This document shows, piece after piece, positions 1 to 6,849 of a DNA stretch of 11,976 bases. The stretch is from contig JAQGJZ010000377.1 of the NCBI GenBank assembly GCA_028290385.1, forward strand, positions 1 to 11,976, given 5' to 3'. Positions within the stretch are counted from its first letter, which is position 1. Every line of letters starts with the position of its first letter. The notes under the pieces were generated by a model. It ran no database searches, was not told where the DNA came from, and saw nothing but the letters and a program-made list of their open reading frames with translations. Source of the stretch: Enterovirga sp. (GTDB lineage Bacteria; Pseudomonadota; Alphaproteobacteria; Rhizobiales; Beijerinckiaceae). The position numbers and the translations under genes were made by a program.

Positions 1-259
1 TTGCTCCGTCCCTTTTTGTTTTCCGGTCCTGATGTCGGCCGTCGATCCGAGGTGGACGCAAGTCGGCGCTGAGTCAGAGCGGAGTCCAGGCGCGGAGCGT
101 CGGCCCGCGTGCGGCGGGTGGAACGTCATTTTTTACTAACCATCCGTTGTTGCTGGTTTGCAACTCGTGTGGATTCGCGCCGTAGACTCGGGGAATCTTG
201 GTTCCAATGTAGCAGGAGCTCGCCTACGCTCATGGCACAAGAATACGGGAGCGTGGCGA
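1..259. other. Leader region upstream of the barrel gene
   Basis: No supported gene. The stretch around 121-200 is visibly more AT-rich than the rest of the window and includes a six-T run at 129-134. This is where the promoter of the barrel/secreted-protein operon should be. TTGTTG (147-152) with TGGATT (170-175), 17 nt apart, is only a weak sigma-70 match. Confidence 0.3.
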
Positions 260-1621
260 GTGAAGCTTATTTGGAAGTCGTCGATCGCGTTGCTTGCGCT
301 TTCATCGACCGCTTTGGCGGCAGACATGCCGGCTATGGTCGCCATGAACGGAATGGCAGTTCAGTCAAACGACAAGAACTGGGAAGCGATCTTCAATGCC
401 GACGTGCGTTTCACGGCGTTCACTAGCACCCGTGTGTTTCCGGCGGTGCCGAACAACAATGCGCTTGCGGGCTTCCGCGCCAGCGGATCGCAATTCTACC
501 TTCCCTTCGCGCTCAGCGTGAACGGCAACGTCAGCCCCGATTTCAAGTTCGAGAGCACGATCCGCAGCGGCTACATCGTCACGTCCCGGCAGACCGTGGC
601 CGGCATCTCCGGCAACTACTCCGGCACGACCGACACGGTTCTGTCCGCGACCGGCACCTATCTCGGGATCGCCGGGTTCCAGCCCTTCTTCTCGATCAAC
701 TCGAACCTGCCGACCGGAACGCCGGCGCTGTTCGGGCGCAACATCCTCGCGCGGCTCGATGCCGACATCGTCGACGTCGCGACCTTCGGTCAGGGTTTCA
801 CGGTCGGCCCGACGATCGGCGCCAACATCCCGATCAACGACAACCTGATCGGCACGCTCAGCTTCGGCTACACGTATGTCGGCCCGTTCCGGAACGAGTT
901 CTTCACCGGGGCGCTCGGCCCGCCGGCGCCCCCGTTCCAGGGCATGCAGCAGCTCGCCTTCGGCCCGATCCCCGGCCAGCGGCTCGGCTCGATCGACCCG
1001 TCGGACAGCATCACGGGTCTCGCCTCGCTCGGCTACAGCGAGGGGCCGCTCTCGCTGTCGGGCTCGGTCCTGTACAGCGTGCAGATCACCGACCTGACGC
1101 GAGACGGGATCCCGATTGTGCGCCAGGGTGATCGCATCGCCGGCGACATCCAGGCCACCTACGCCTTCACCGAAGACTTCTCGGCGAGCGTGTCGGGCCA
1201 GATCGTGCACACCAACAACAACCTCGCTCCCGGCGCGCTCGGGCCGCTGCCCCTCGTCCAGCAGAGGCCCAACATCAATCGGACCCTGTACCGGATCGGC
1301 ATCGACACGAGCTATCGCGTCAGCGAGCGGTTGGCACTCGGCCCGGCCTTCTCGGTCCGCTACCAGGACCGGAACGCCTTCAATCCGACGACGTTAACCT
1401 TCCTGCCGAGCAGCATCAGGTACGGCCTTGGCGGAAGCGCCCAGTACACGGTGACGGACAACATCTCGGTTCTGGGGCGGTTCGAGCGGATCTGGCTCGA
1501 GAATCTGCGCCGGCCGGACGTGATCGATCCGCTGACCGGGTTGGTTGTCCTGGGGTCCGGAACGGCGGGCACGAAGACGGACGGATACGCCTTTGCCGGC
1601 AGCGTGACGTACCGGTTCTGA
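260..1621 (+). CDS. Predicted outer-membrane beta-barrel protein, family unknown
   Basis: This gene encodes an exported protein of 453 residues whose exact family I do not recognise. The GTG start at 260 is chosen because GGGAG lies at 247-251, 8 nt upstream, and because it places a clean Sec signal peptide at the N-terminus: basic VKLIWK, a hydrophobic core and a likely cut after ALA (residue 20). An open frame extends upstream to 158, but it would bury the signal peptide behind about 34 residues. The mature part is rich in alternating polar/hydrophobic segments separated by Gly/Asn/Pro turns. It ends in VTYRF, and a terminal Phe on a final beta strand is the classical outer-membrane barrel signature recognised by BAM. 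Few Cys residues and many Asn, Gly and Tyr fit this reading. It could act as a porin, a channel or a structural protein; nothing in the sequence decides. It is followed after 13 nt by a small secreted protein, probably in the same transcript. Confidence 0.8.
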   Translation: MKLIWKSSIALLALSSTALAADMPAMVAMNGMAVQSNDKNWEAIFNADVRFTAFTSTRVFPAVPNNNALAGFRASGSQFYLPFALSVNGNVSPDFKFESTIRSGYIVTSRQTVAGISGNYSGTTDTVLSATGTYLGIAGFQPFFSINSNLPTGTPALFGRNILARLDADIVDVATFGQGFTVGPTIGANIPINDNLIGTLSFGYTYVGPFRNEFFTGALGPPAPPFQGMQQLAFGPIPGQRLGSIDPSDSITGLASLGYSEGPLSLSGSVLYSVQITDLTRDGIPIVRQGDRIAGDIQATYAFTEDFSASVSGQIVHTNNNLAPGALGPLPLVQQRPNINRTLYRIGIDTSYRVSERLALGPAFSVRYQDRNAFNPTTLTFLPSSIRYGLGGSAQYTVTDNISVLGRFERIWLENLRRPDVIDPLTGLVVLGSGTAGTKTDGYAFAGSVTYRF

Positions 1622-1634
1622 CCTGGAGACACAC

Positions 1635-2009
1635 ATGACACGAACCGCGCACTTGGCCATCGCGTTGACGGTGGCTTCGCTGGGGCTCGCAGCCGCGACC
1701 GATGCCGGCGCCCAGCAGTTCCGTCCTCGCCAGGGGCGGGCCCTCAGCCCGCCGATCAGCATCGAGCCGCCGGCAGAGCCGAACGTGAGCTGCCCCGAGG
1801 GACGGGCCGCCACCGGCCGCTGCGTCCGTCCGGCGCTCGCCGTCTCCGGCCGGGACAGGGGCATCATCTTCACGCAGGCGCGCCTTTCGATGCTGGCGCC
1901 GCCCCGTGTCCTTCCGAGCGGCACGATGAGCAACGACCGCCTGTTCCGCTCGCCGAACAACTCGATCACGGACGCGGACGCCGAGCTCGACCTGTTCGTC
2001 GCTCGCTAA
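1635..2009 (+). CDS. Small secreted protein of unknown function
   Basis: A 124-residue protein that I cannot assign to a family. The ATG at 1635 has GGAGA at 1625-1629, 5 nt upstream, so the start is well supported. Residues 1-26 form a Sec signal peptide (MTRTAHLAIALTVASLGLAA, then a cut near AGA before QQ). The mature chain of about 98 residues is Pro/Arg-rich at first. It contains two Cys (53 and 63) ten residues apart that could form a periplasmic disulfide. It ends in an acidic stretch, DADAELDLFVAR. There is no lipobox and no other membrane segment. The 13-nt gap to the upstream barrel gene indicates one operon, so a role alongside that barrel is a reasonable guess but only a guess. Confidence 0.7.
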   Translation: MTRTAHLAIALTVASLGLAAATDAGAQQFRPRQGRALSPPISIEPPAEPNVSCPEGRAATGRCVRPALAVSGRDRGIIFTQARLSMLAPPRVLPSGTMSNDRLFRSPNNSITDADAELDLFVAR

Positions 2010-2024
2010 GGTCGCCCAGTCCGA

Positions 2025-2044
2025 GCCGCCCAGTCCTGGGCGGC
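2025..2044. terminator. Hairpin after the barrel/secreted-protein operon
   Basis: GCCGCCCA (2025-2032), loop GTCC, TGGGCGGC (2037-2044): a perfect 8-bp stem beginning 15 nt after the stop codon of the secreted-protein gene. No T-run follows, so it is not a textbook intrinsic terminator. Its position and strength still fit transcript ending or 3'-end protection in a GC-rich genome. Confidence 0.4.
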
Positions 2045-2103
2045 GCCGGACGGACACATCATCGGCCGGGGCCGCCAGCCTCGCGCCGATGCGTGGTTTC
2101 GAG

Positions 2104-2123
2104 GGGCCCGTGCGTTCGGGCCC
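2104..2123. repeat. Inverted repeat in intergenic region
   Basis: GGGCCCG (2104-2110), 6-nt loop, CGGGCCC (2117-2123): a perfect 7-bp stem with no T-run. It may be a second terminator element or chance in GC-rich DNA. Confidence 0.3.
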
Positions 2124-2338
2124 AGCGCGACCGGCGCCTTCATGCGACGGTCGGGGGAGCGGTTCGGCCTCCGCAGGGCTCGATTGGGGCGAAGCTGAAC
2201 CCCCGGCATCAACTCGCTTTTAGCCAGATCTGACGGCGCCCCTGGTTGTTCCGCTCCTGTCCGGTAAAGGAGGGCGGCTATCGGGCGGGGCGTTCTGCAT
2301 CCGCGCGGGCAGCGATCGTCTGATCCCGAGCCGAGTTC

Positions 2339-4045
2339 GTGCCGTTCACATCGCTCGTCCTTCCTCTTCTGTCGCGCTTCGGCCTGCCGGCCGGGGCCAT
2401 GCTTCCCGAGGGCGTCGCGTCCTCCATCGTCGAGCGGGCGCAGGAGGGCATCCTGGTCGCCGACATGCGGTCGCCCGACGCCCGCATCATCTACGTGAAC
2501 GGCGCCTTTGAGAGGATCACGGGCTATGCCCGCGAGGAGGCGGTCGGGAAGAATTGCCGCTACTTGCAGGGGAGCGATCGCCTCCAGCCGGCGATCGGCC
2601 GCATGCGCGAGGCCCTCGCGGCCGGGGAGGGCATCCAGGTTCGGCTCCGCAACTACCGCAAGGACGGCAGCCTGTTCTGGAACGATCTCGATCTCGTCCC
2701 GATCAGGCAAGGGGCGGGCCCGCCGGCCTATTATGTCGGCTTTATCCGGGATGTGACCGAGCCGGTCGTGACGGCCGACCGGCTGGAAAGCATGAGGCTC
2801 ACGGACCAGCTGACCGGCTGCCCGAACCGGGACGCGTTCCTCGAGCAGTTTGCGCGCCGTATGGCCGGAGCCCGCGTGCTGCTGGTCAAGCTCGACATCG
2901 CGCGGTTCAACGAGATCAACGGCGGGTACGGGTACGACATCGGCGACGCCTTGCTGAAGGCGATCGCGGAGCGGCTCGGGACGCTCGGGGCTGATCTCGT
3001 CGCCCGCGTCGGGAACGACCAATTCGCCCTCGGCTTCGCGCTCGCCAGCGATGCGGCCGCGCCGGAGCTTCTGGAGCGGTTGCACCGGTCGCTCGCCGAG
3101 CGCTTCACCGTGCCGGGCGCGGATCTCCAGGTCCGTTTCGCGGTCGGCTTCGTCACGGGCGCGCCCGGAGCTGATGCGAGGATGCTCGTCCGCCAGGCTG
3201 GAGCGGCCCTCGCGGATTCGAAGCTGAGCCCGCTTCTTCGCCCTTGCGAGTTCGCGTCCGAGCGGGAGGCGGAGGCGCGTCACCGGCTGCAGATGACGGC
3301 CGAGCTGCAGCGCGCGCTGTCTGCGAACGAGTTCGTCTACCATTACCAGCCGCAGGTCGCCCTCCCGACCGGCGAGACGGTCGGCGCGGAGGCGCTCGTG
3401 CGCTGGCAGCACGCGCTGTTCGGCTTGCAGACGCCCGCCCGCTTCATCAGGCTCGCGGAGGAAACGGGCCTCATCCTCGATATCGGCGCCGCGGGCCTTC
3501 GCGACGTTGCCCGCTATGCCGTGGAGATCAACCGCAACCGTGCCCGGCCGCTCTGCTTCTCGTTCAACGTCTCGTCGCTCGAGCTGACGCACAGCGACAT
3601 CGTTTCGCTCGTGCGCCGGGTCATCGACGAGACCGGCATCGATCCGGCATGGCTCACGCTCGAGCTCACCGAAAGCCTGCTCGCCGAGGACTCGCCCGAG
3701 ATGCTGGGCATCTTCCGACGGCTGCGCGATCTCGGCATCGGGCTGTCGATCGACGATTTCGGGACCGGCTATTCCAGCCTGCGCTATCTGGAGCGCTTTC
3801 CCCTGAGCGAGATCAAGCTCGATCGGAGCTTCGTCTGCGGTCTGCCGCACAGCGCCGCGAAGCGCATCATCGTTGAAGCCGTGATCAAACTGGCCGGGGA
3901 ACTCGGCGCCCGCGTGGTCGGGGAAGGGGTGGAGCAGGAGACCGAGCGCGACATGCTCGCCGCGATGGGCTGCGGCTTTGCCCAGGGCCACCTGTTCAGC
4001 CTGCCGCTGCCGGCCAGCGAGTTCAGCCTGATCGCCGCGGCTTGA
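2339..4045 (+). CDS. LOV-GGDEF-EAL protein, probable blue-light-regulated c-di-GMP phosphodiesterase
   Basis: A 568-residue cytoplasmic signalling protein. Residues ~29-141 are a LOV-type PAS domain. The flavin-adduct motif KNCRYLQG puts the photoactive Cys at 73, and the flavin-contacting Asn residues occur in RNYRKDG and FWN (105 and 115). The last strand reads YYVGFIRDVT, with Ile136 where canonical LOV domains have Gln. Residues ~152-300 are a GGDEF domain. Its signature is GNDQF (225-229), the second Asp of the usual DxD is Ala, and the RxxD inhibitory site reads LGAD, so cyclase activity is unlikely. Residues ~320-565 are an EAL domain with all expected catalytic residues visible: E351 (EAL), N410, E442, D472/D473 (DDFGTGYSSL), K493, E529 and Q549. 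It should therefore hydrolyse c-di-GMP to pGpG under light control. The GTG start has a weak ribosome site; ATG at 2399 is the alternative but would leave almost no N-cap to the LOV core. Confidence 0.93.
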   Translation: MPFTSLVLPLLSRFGLPAGAMLPEGVASSIVERAQEGILVADMRSPDARIIYVNGAFERITGYAREEAVGKNCRYLQGSDRLQPAIGRMREALAAGEGIQVRLRNYRKDGSLFWNDLDLVPIRQGAGPPAYYVGFIRDVTEPVVTADRLESMRLTDQLTGCPNRDAFLEQFARRMAGARVLLVKLDIARFNEINGGYGYDIGDALLKAIAERLGTLGADLVARVGNDQFALGFALASDAAAPELLERLHRSLAERFTVPGADLQVRFAVGFVTGAPGADARMLVRQAGAALADSKLSPLLRPCEFASEREAEARHRLQMTAELQRALSANEFVYHYQPQVALPTGETVGAEALVRWQHALFGLQTPARFIRLAEETGLILDIGAAGLRDVARYAVEINRNRARPLCFSFNVSSLELTHSDIVSLVRRVIDETGIDPAWLTLELTESLLAEDSPEMLGIFRRLRDLGIGLSIDDFGTGYSSLRYLERFPLSEIKLDRSFVCGLPHSAAKRIIVEAVIKLAGELGARVVGEGVEQETERDMLAAMGCGFAQGHLFSLPLPASEFSLIAAA

Positions 4046-4053
4046 CGGCGCCG

Positions 4054-4084
4054 TGGCGCTCCCGACTTGCCGGGCAAGGCGCCA
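4054..4084. terminator. Compound hairpin after the LOV-GGDEF-EAL gene
   Basis: The outer stem is TGGCGC (4054-4059) with GCGCCA (4079-4084). The inner stem is CTTGC (4066-4070) with GCAAG (4074-4078), with a 6-nt bulge on the left side. It lies 8 nt after the stop codon and before the start of the GGT-like gene. No T-run follows. It probably ends or attenuates the signalling-gene transcript. Confidence 0.35.
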
Positions 4085-4128
4085 TCGCGAGCGCTTCCTG
4101 GCGTTAGCTCCGGTCGTCCTCATCGGGT

Positions 4129-6021
4129 ATGGAGGCTCTCACCCGATCGTCGCGCTGGGCCTTCGCACGCATGAGCCTCGTCACTCAGAGCTCCTTCACG
4201 ACCCGTCCCGAGATCGACGGGACCTTCGGCGTGGTCGCGTCCACGCATTGGATCGCGACGGCGGTCGGGATGGGCATCCTCGAGCGCGGCGGTAACGCGT
4301 TCGACGCGGCGGTCGCCACGGCCTTCACGCTCCAGGTCGTCGAGCCGCATCTGAACGGCCCGGGCGGCGACGCGCCGATCATCGTGTACGACGTCCGCAA
4401 GGGCCGCCCGGAGGTGATCTGTGGCCAGGGCCCGGCGCCGGCCGCGGCCACCATCGCGCATTACCGCGCGCTCGGGCTCGACCTCGTGCCCGGCACCGGC
4501 CTTCTGGCGGCCTGCATCCCGGGCCCGTTCGACGCCTTGATGCTGCTGCTGCGCGCTTACGGCACCATGCGGCTCCGCGACGTGCTCGAGGCGGCGATCG
4601 GGTATGCCCGGCACGGCTACCCGCTGGTCGAGCGCATCCCGGCGACGATCGCGACCGTGGAGGCGCTGTTCCGCGAGCACTGGACGAGCTCCGCCGCGAT
4701 CTACCTGCCGGGCGGCCGGGTGCCGGAGGCGGGGACGATCTTCACCAACCCGACGCTCGCGGCCACCTACGAGCGCATCCTGGACGAGGCCGAAAGCCGG
4801 GGCGGCGGGCGCGAGGCCGAGATCGAGCGCGCCCGAGAGGTGTGGTCGCAGGGCTTCGTGGCCGAGGCGATCGACCGCTTCTGCCGCACCGAGGCGGTGA
4901 TGGACACCACCGGGCGGCCGAACCGCGGCGTGCTCACCGGGCAGGACATGGCCGGCTGGGAGGCGGGCGTCGAGGCGCCGATCTCCTATGATTACGGCCG
5001 CTACACCGTCCTCAAATGCGGACCCTGGACGCAGGGCCTCACCACCCTGCAGCAGCTCGCGCTGCTTTCCGGCTACGATCTCGACGGCATCGACCCGACC
5101 GGCCCAGACTTCATCCATCTGCAGGTCGAGGCGGCAAAACTGGCCTTTGCGGACCGCGACACCTTCTACGGCGATCCCCTGTTCGTGGATGTGCCGGTCG
5201 AGCAGCTGCTCGGCTCCGCCTACAACGACGAGCGCCGGCGCCTGATCGGCGAGGGAGCCTCCCACGAGCTCCGCCCCGGCACGATCCCCGGCTACGGCAA
5301 GTCGGTCGGTGCCCGGGCCGGCGGCGAGCGCGTCGCGGTCGGCGCGACCGGGGCCGGCGAGCCGACCGTGGGGCGGATCCAGCGCGCCTCGGCGACGCCT
5401 GCCGAGGATGCGCGCCGGCTCGACAAGCTCGGCGCCGTGCGCGGCGACACCGTCCATTTCGACATCGTCGATCGCTGGGGCAACATGGTGTCCGGCACGC
5501 CCTCGGGCGGCTGGCTGCAATCCTCGCCCGTGATCCCGGAGCTCGGCTTCCCGCTCGGCACGCGGGCGCAAATGTTCTGGCTCGACGAGGAGCACCCGGC
5601 CGCGCTGATGCCCGGCAAGCGGCCGCGCTCGACGCTGTCGCCCACGCTGGCGCTGCGCGACGGCGAGCCCTACCTCGCCTGGGGCTCGCCGGGCGGCGAC
5701 CAGCAGGACCAGTGGATCCCGCAGCTTTTCCTCCGGCACGTCCATGCGGGCATGAACCTGCAGGAGGCGATCGATGCCCCGGCCTGGCACACGGAGCATT
5801 TCCCGTCGTCGTTCTGGCCGCGCACCTCGCGCCCGGGCGTGATCGTGCTCGAGGGGAGGGTGCCTCCAGCAACCGTCGCGGAGCTGCGCCGGCGCGGCCA
5901 CATCGTCGAGATCGGCGAGGATTGGTCGGAAGGCCGCCTCACGGCCGCGGCGCGCGACGGAAACCGCCGCAAGGCCGCGGCCAACCCGCGCGGCATGCAG
6001 GGCTACGCGGCCGGGCGTTGA
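4129..6021 (+). CDS. Gamma-glutamyltransferase-superfamily hydrolase with altered pocket
   Basis: A 630-residue Ntn hydrolase of the G_glu_transpept family, made as one chain that cleaves itself into large and small subunits. The expected nucleophile is Thr441 (codon at 5449) in GDTVHF, matching the TTHY site of E. coli GGT. The N-terminal ERGGNAFDAAVA block, NGPGGD (76-81), RPRSTLSPT (498-506) and GSPGG (519-523) are family landmarks. By hand alignment several gamma-glutamyl-binding residues of E. coli GGT differ. The DFRE arginine position is Gln100, the TLN asparagine is replaced, and the QMDD aspartate is Trp484. A distinctive GGDQQDQW follows the oxyanion glycines. The substrate is thus probably another amide or peptide. 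No signal peptide is visible, so it is likely cytoplasmic, unlike periplasmic GGT. The start is uncertain: ATG at 4171 gives 616 residues, and neither site has a good Shine-Dalgarno. A DUF1028 gene follows 100 bp downstream. Confidence 0.9.
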   Translation: MEALTRSSRWAFARMSLVTQSSFTTRPEIDGTFGVVASTHWIATAVGMGILERGGNAFDAAVATAFTLQVVEPHLNGPGGDAPIIVYDVRKGRPEVICGQGPAPAAATIAHYRALGLDLVPGTGLLAACIPGPFDALMLLLRAYGTMRLRDVLEAAIGYARHGYPLVERIPATIATVEALFREHWTSSAAIYLPGGRVPEAGTIFTNPTLAATYERILDEAESRGGGREAEIERAREVWSQGFVAEAIDRFCRTEAVMDTTGRPNRGVLTGQDMAGWEAGVEAPISYDYGRYTVLKCGPWTQGLTTLQQLALLSGYDLDGIDPTGPDFIHLQVEAAKLAFADRDTFYGDPLFVDVPVEQLLGSAYNDERRRLIGEGASHELRPGTIPGYGKSVGARAGGERVAVGATGAGEPTVGRIQRASATPAEDARRLDKLGAVRGDTVHFDIVDRWGNMVSGTPSGGWLQSSPVIPELGFPLGTRAQMFWLDEEHPAALMPGKRPRSTLSPTLALRDGEPYLAWGSPGGDQQDQWIPQLFLRHVHAGMNLQEAIDAPAWHTEHFPSSFWPRTSRPGVIVLEGRVPPATVAELRRRGHIVEIGEDWSEGRLTAAARDGNRRKAAANPRGMQGYAAGR

Positions 6022-6035
6022 TGCTACGCTGCATC

Positions 6036-6083
6036 CGGGGCCTCGGCCCCGTGATTCCCGGGCCTCGCGCGGCGAGAACCCGG
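6036..6083. repeat. Two adjacent hairpins between the GGT-like and DUF1028 genes
   Basis: Hairpin one is CGGGGC (6036-6041), loop CTCG, GCCCCG (6046-6051). Hairpin two has outer arms CCGGG (6058-6062) and CCCGG (6079-6083), and inner arms CTCGC (6064-6068) and GCGAG (6072-6076) with a 3-nt loop. No T-run follows. They could attenuate or stabilise mRNA between two otherwise co-directional genes. Confidence 0.4.
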
Positions 6084-6121
6084 ACTTCACGTCGCGTGGT
6101 CCGGACTGACGAGGGTGCTAC

Positions 6122-6832
6122 ATGACTTGGTCGATCGTCGCCCGCGACCCGGAAACCGGCCAGATCGGGATCGCGGTCGCGACCTGCGCCTTCGCGGTCG
6201 GGGCGCTCGTGCCCTCGGTCGAGACCGGGATCGGGGCCGTTGCGTCCCAGGCCATGGTGAACCCCTTCTATGGTCCGCGCGGCCTTGCGCTGCTGCTGGC
6301 CGGCGACTCGCCGCAGGAGGCGATCGCGACGCTCACGGCGGCCGACGAGGGCAGGGCGGACCGCCAGCTCCACCTGATGCGGGCGGACGGCCGCAACGCC
6401 GCCTATACGGGCATGGCCTGCGTGCCCTGGTGCGGGCACGAGGTGCGTGAGGATTTCTCGGTCGCGGGCAACATGCTCGCCGGCCCGGAGGTCGTCCGCG
6501 ACACGGTCGCGGCCTTCGAGGCCTCGGCGGGGCGGCCGCTCTTTGAGCGCTTCCTGCTGGCGCTGCGGGCCGGTGAGGCGGCCGGCGGCGACAAGCGCGG
6601 CCGGCAATCGGCCGCGATGCTGATCCATGACGCCGAGGAGTACCCGCTCCTCGACATCCGGGTGGACGACCATGCCGACCCGCTGGCGGAGCTCGGCCGG
6701 CTGGTCGGTGTCTGGAGCGGGCGGCCGCGGGTCTACCGCGCCGCCATGCCGTCCCGCGTGCGACCCTCCGGGATCGTGGGCCGGGGCGCGGTCGAGCGCT
6801 TCATCGCCGGCGAGATCGCGAAGGGCGGCTGA
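6122..6832 (+). CDS. DUF1028 family protein (putative Ntn-type hydrolase)
   Basis: A 236-residue protein recognisable as DUF1028 over its whole length. It has MTWSIVARDPETG at the extreme N-terminus, then NPFYGPRG (47-54), AYTG (94-97), GNMLAGP (116-122) and GGDKRGRQSAAM (155-166). To my knowledge the family has an Ntn-hydrolase-like fold but no established reaction. The conserved N-terminal Thr/Ser could be exposed by processing to act as nucleophile, which is inference. No signal peptide or membrane segment is present, so it should be cytoplasmic. The start is supported by GAGGG at 6111-6115, 6 nt upstream of the ATG. It sits behind the GGT-like gene and in the same cluster as the peptide ABC transporter, which suggests that it acts on an imported amide or on the GGT-like product. 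The next gene converges on it 8 bp away. Confidence 0.88.
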   Translation: MTWSIVARDPETGQIGIAVATCAFAVGALVPSVETGIGAVASQAMVNPFYGPRGLALLLAGDSPQEAIATLTAADEGRADRQLHLMRADGRNAAYTGMACVPWCGHEVREDFSVAGNMLAGPEVVRDTVAAFEASAGRPLFERFLLALRAGEAAGGDKRGRQSAAMLIHDAEEYPLLDIRVDDHADPLAELGRLVGVWSGRPRVYRAAMPSRVRPSGIVGRGAVERFIAGEIAKGG

Positions 6833-6834
6833 AC

Positions 6835-6849
6835 CCGGCCTTACGCCGG
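6835..6849. terminator. Short hairpin between convergent genes
   Basis: CCGGC (6835-6839), loop CTTAC, GCCGG (6845-6849), placed between the DUF1028 stop and the end of the minus-strand YkuD gene, whose TAA stop lies in the loop. The stem is only 5 bp and there is no T-run, so a terminator role for either strand is tentative. Confidence 0.25.

Larger units (their letters stand above)
2010..2338. other. Intergenic region, 329 bp
   Basis: No convincing gene lies here. The stretch contains two perfect GC-rich hairpins, at 2025-2044 and 2104-2123, listed separately. I found no confident sigma-70 promoter. TTGTTC at 2246-2251 resembles a -35 box but has no acceptable -10 box at 16-18 nt. The promoter of the LOV-GGDEF-EAL gene should nevertheless lie in this region, because the hairpin behind the upstream operon separates the two units. 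Confidence 0.5.

Noticed and set aside
120..148. GGAAC (120-124) and CGTT (145-148) resembling an EcfG general-stress promoter
   Set aside because: The spacer is 20 nt, longer than the usual spacing for this promoter class, so I do not call it.
158..259. N-terminal extension of the barrel gene from position 158
   Set aside because: It would hide a clear signal peptide behind about 34 residues. The GTG at 260 has a well-placed ribosome site.
2006..4123. A 705-codon open frame on the minus strand opposite the LOV-GGDEF-EAL gene
   Set aside because: It is Arg/Ala/Asp-rich with no recognisable domain and lies wholly antisense to a clearly functional gene; long antisense frames are expected in GC-rich DNA.
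4131..4135. GGAGG as a ribosome site for the GGT-like gene
   Set aside because: No in-frame start codon lies at a suitable distance. It overlaps the 4129 ATG and is about 35 nt from the 4171 ATG.
4120..6090. A 656-codon open frame on the minus strand opposite the GGT-like gene
   Set aside because: Same composition artefact. The plus-strand frame has catalytic motifs and family landmarks along its full length, and the minus frame has none.
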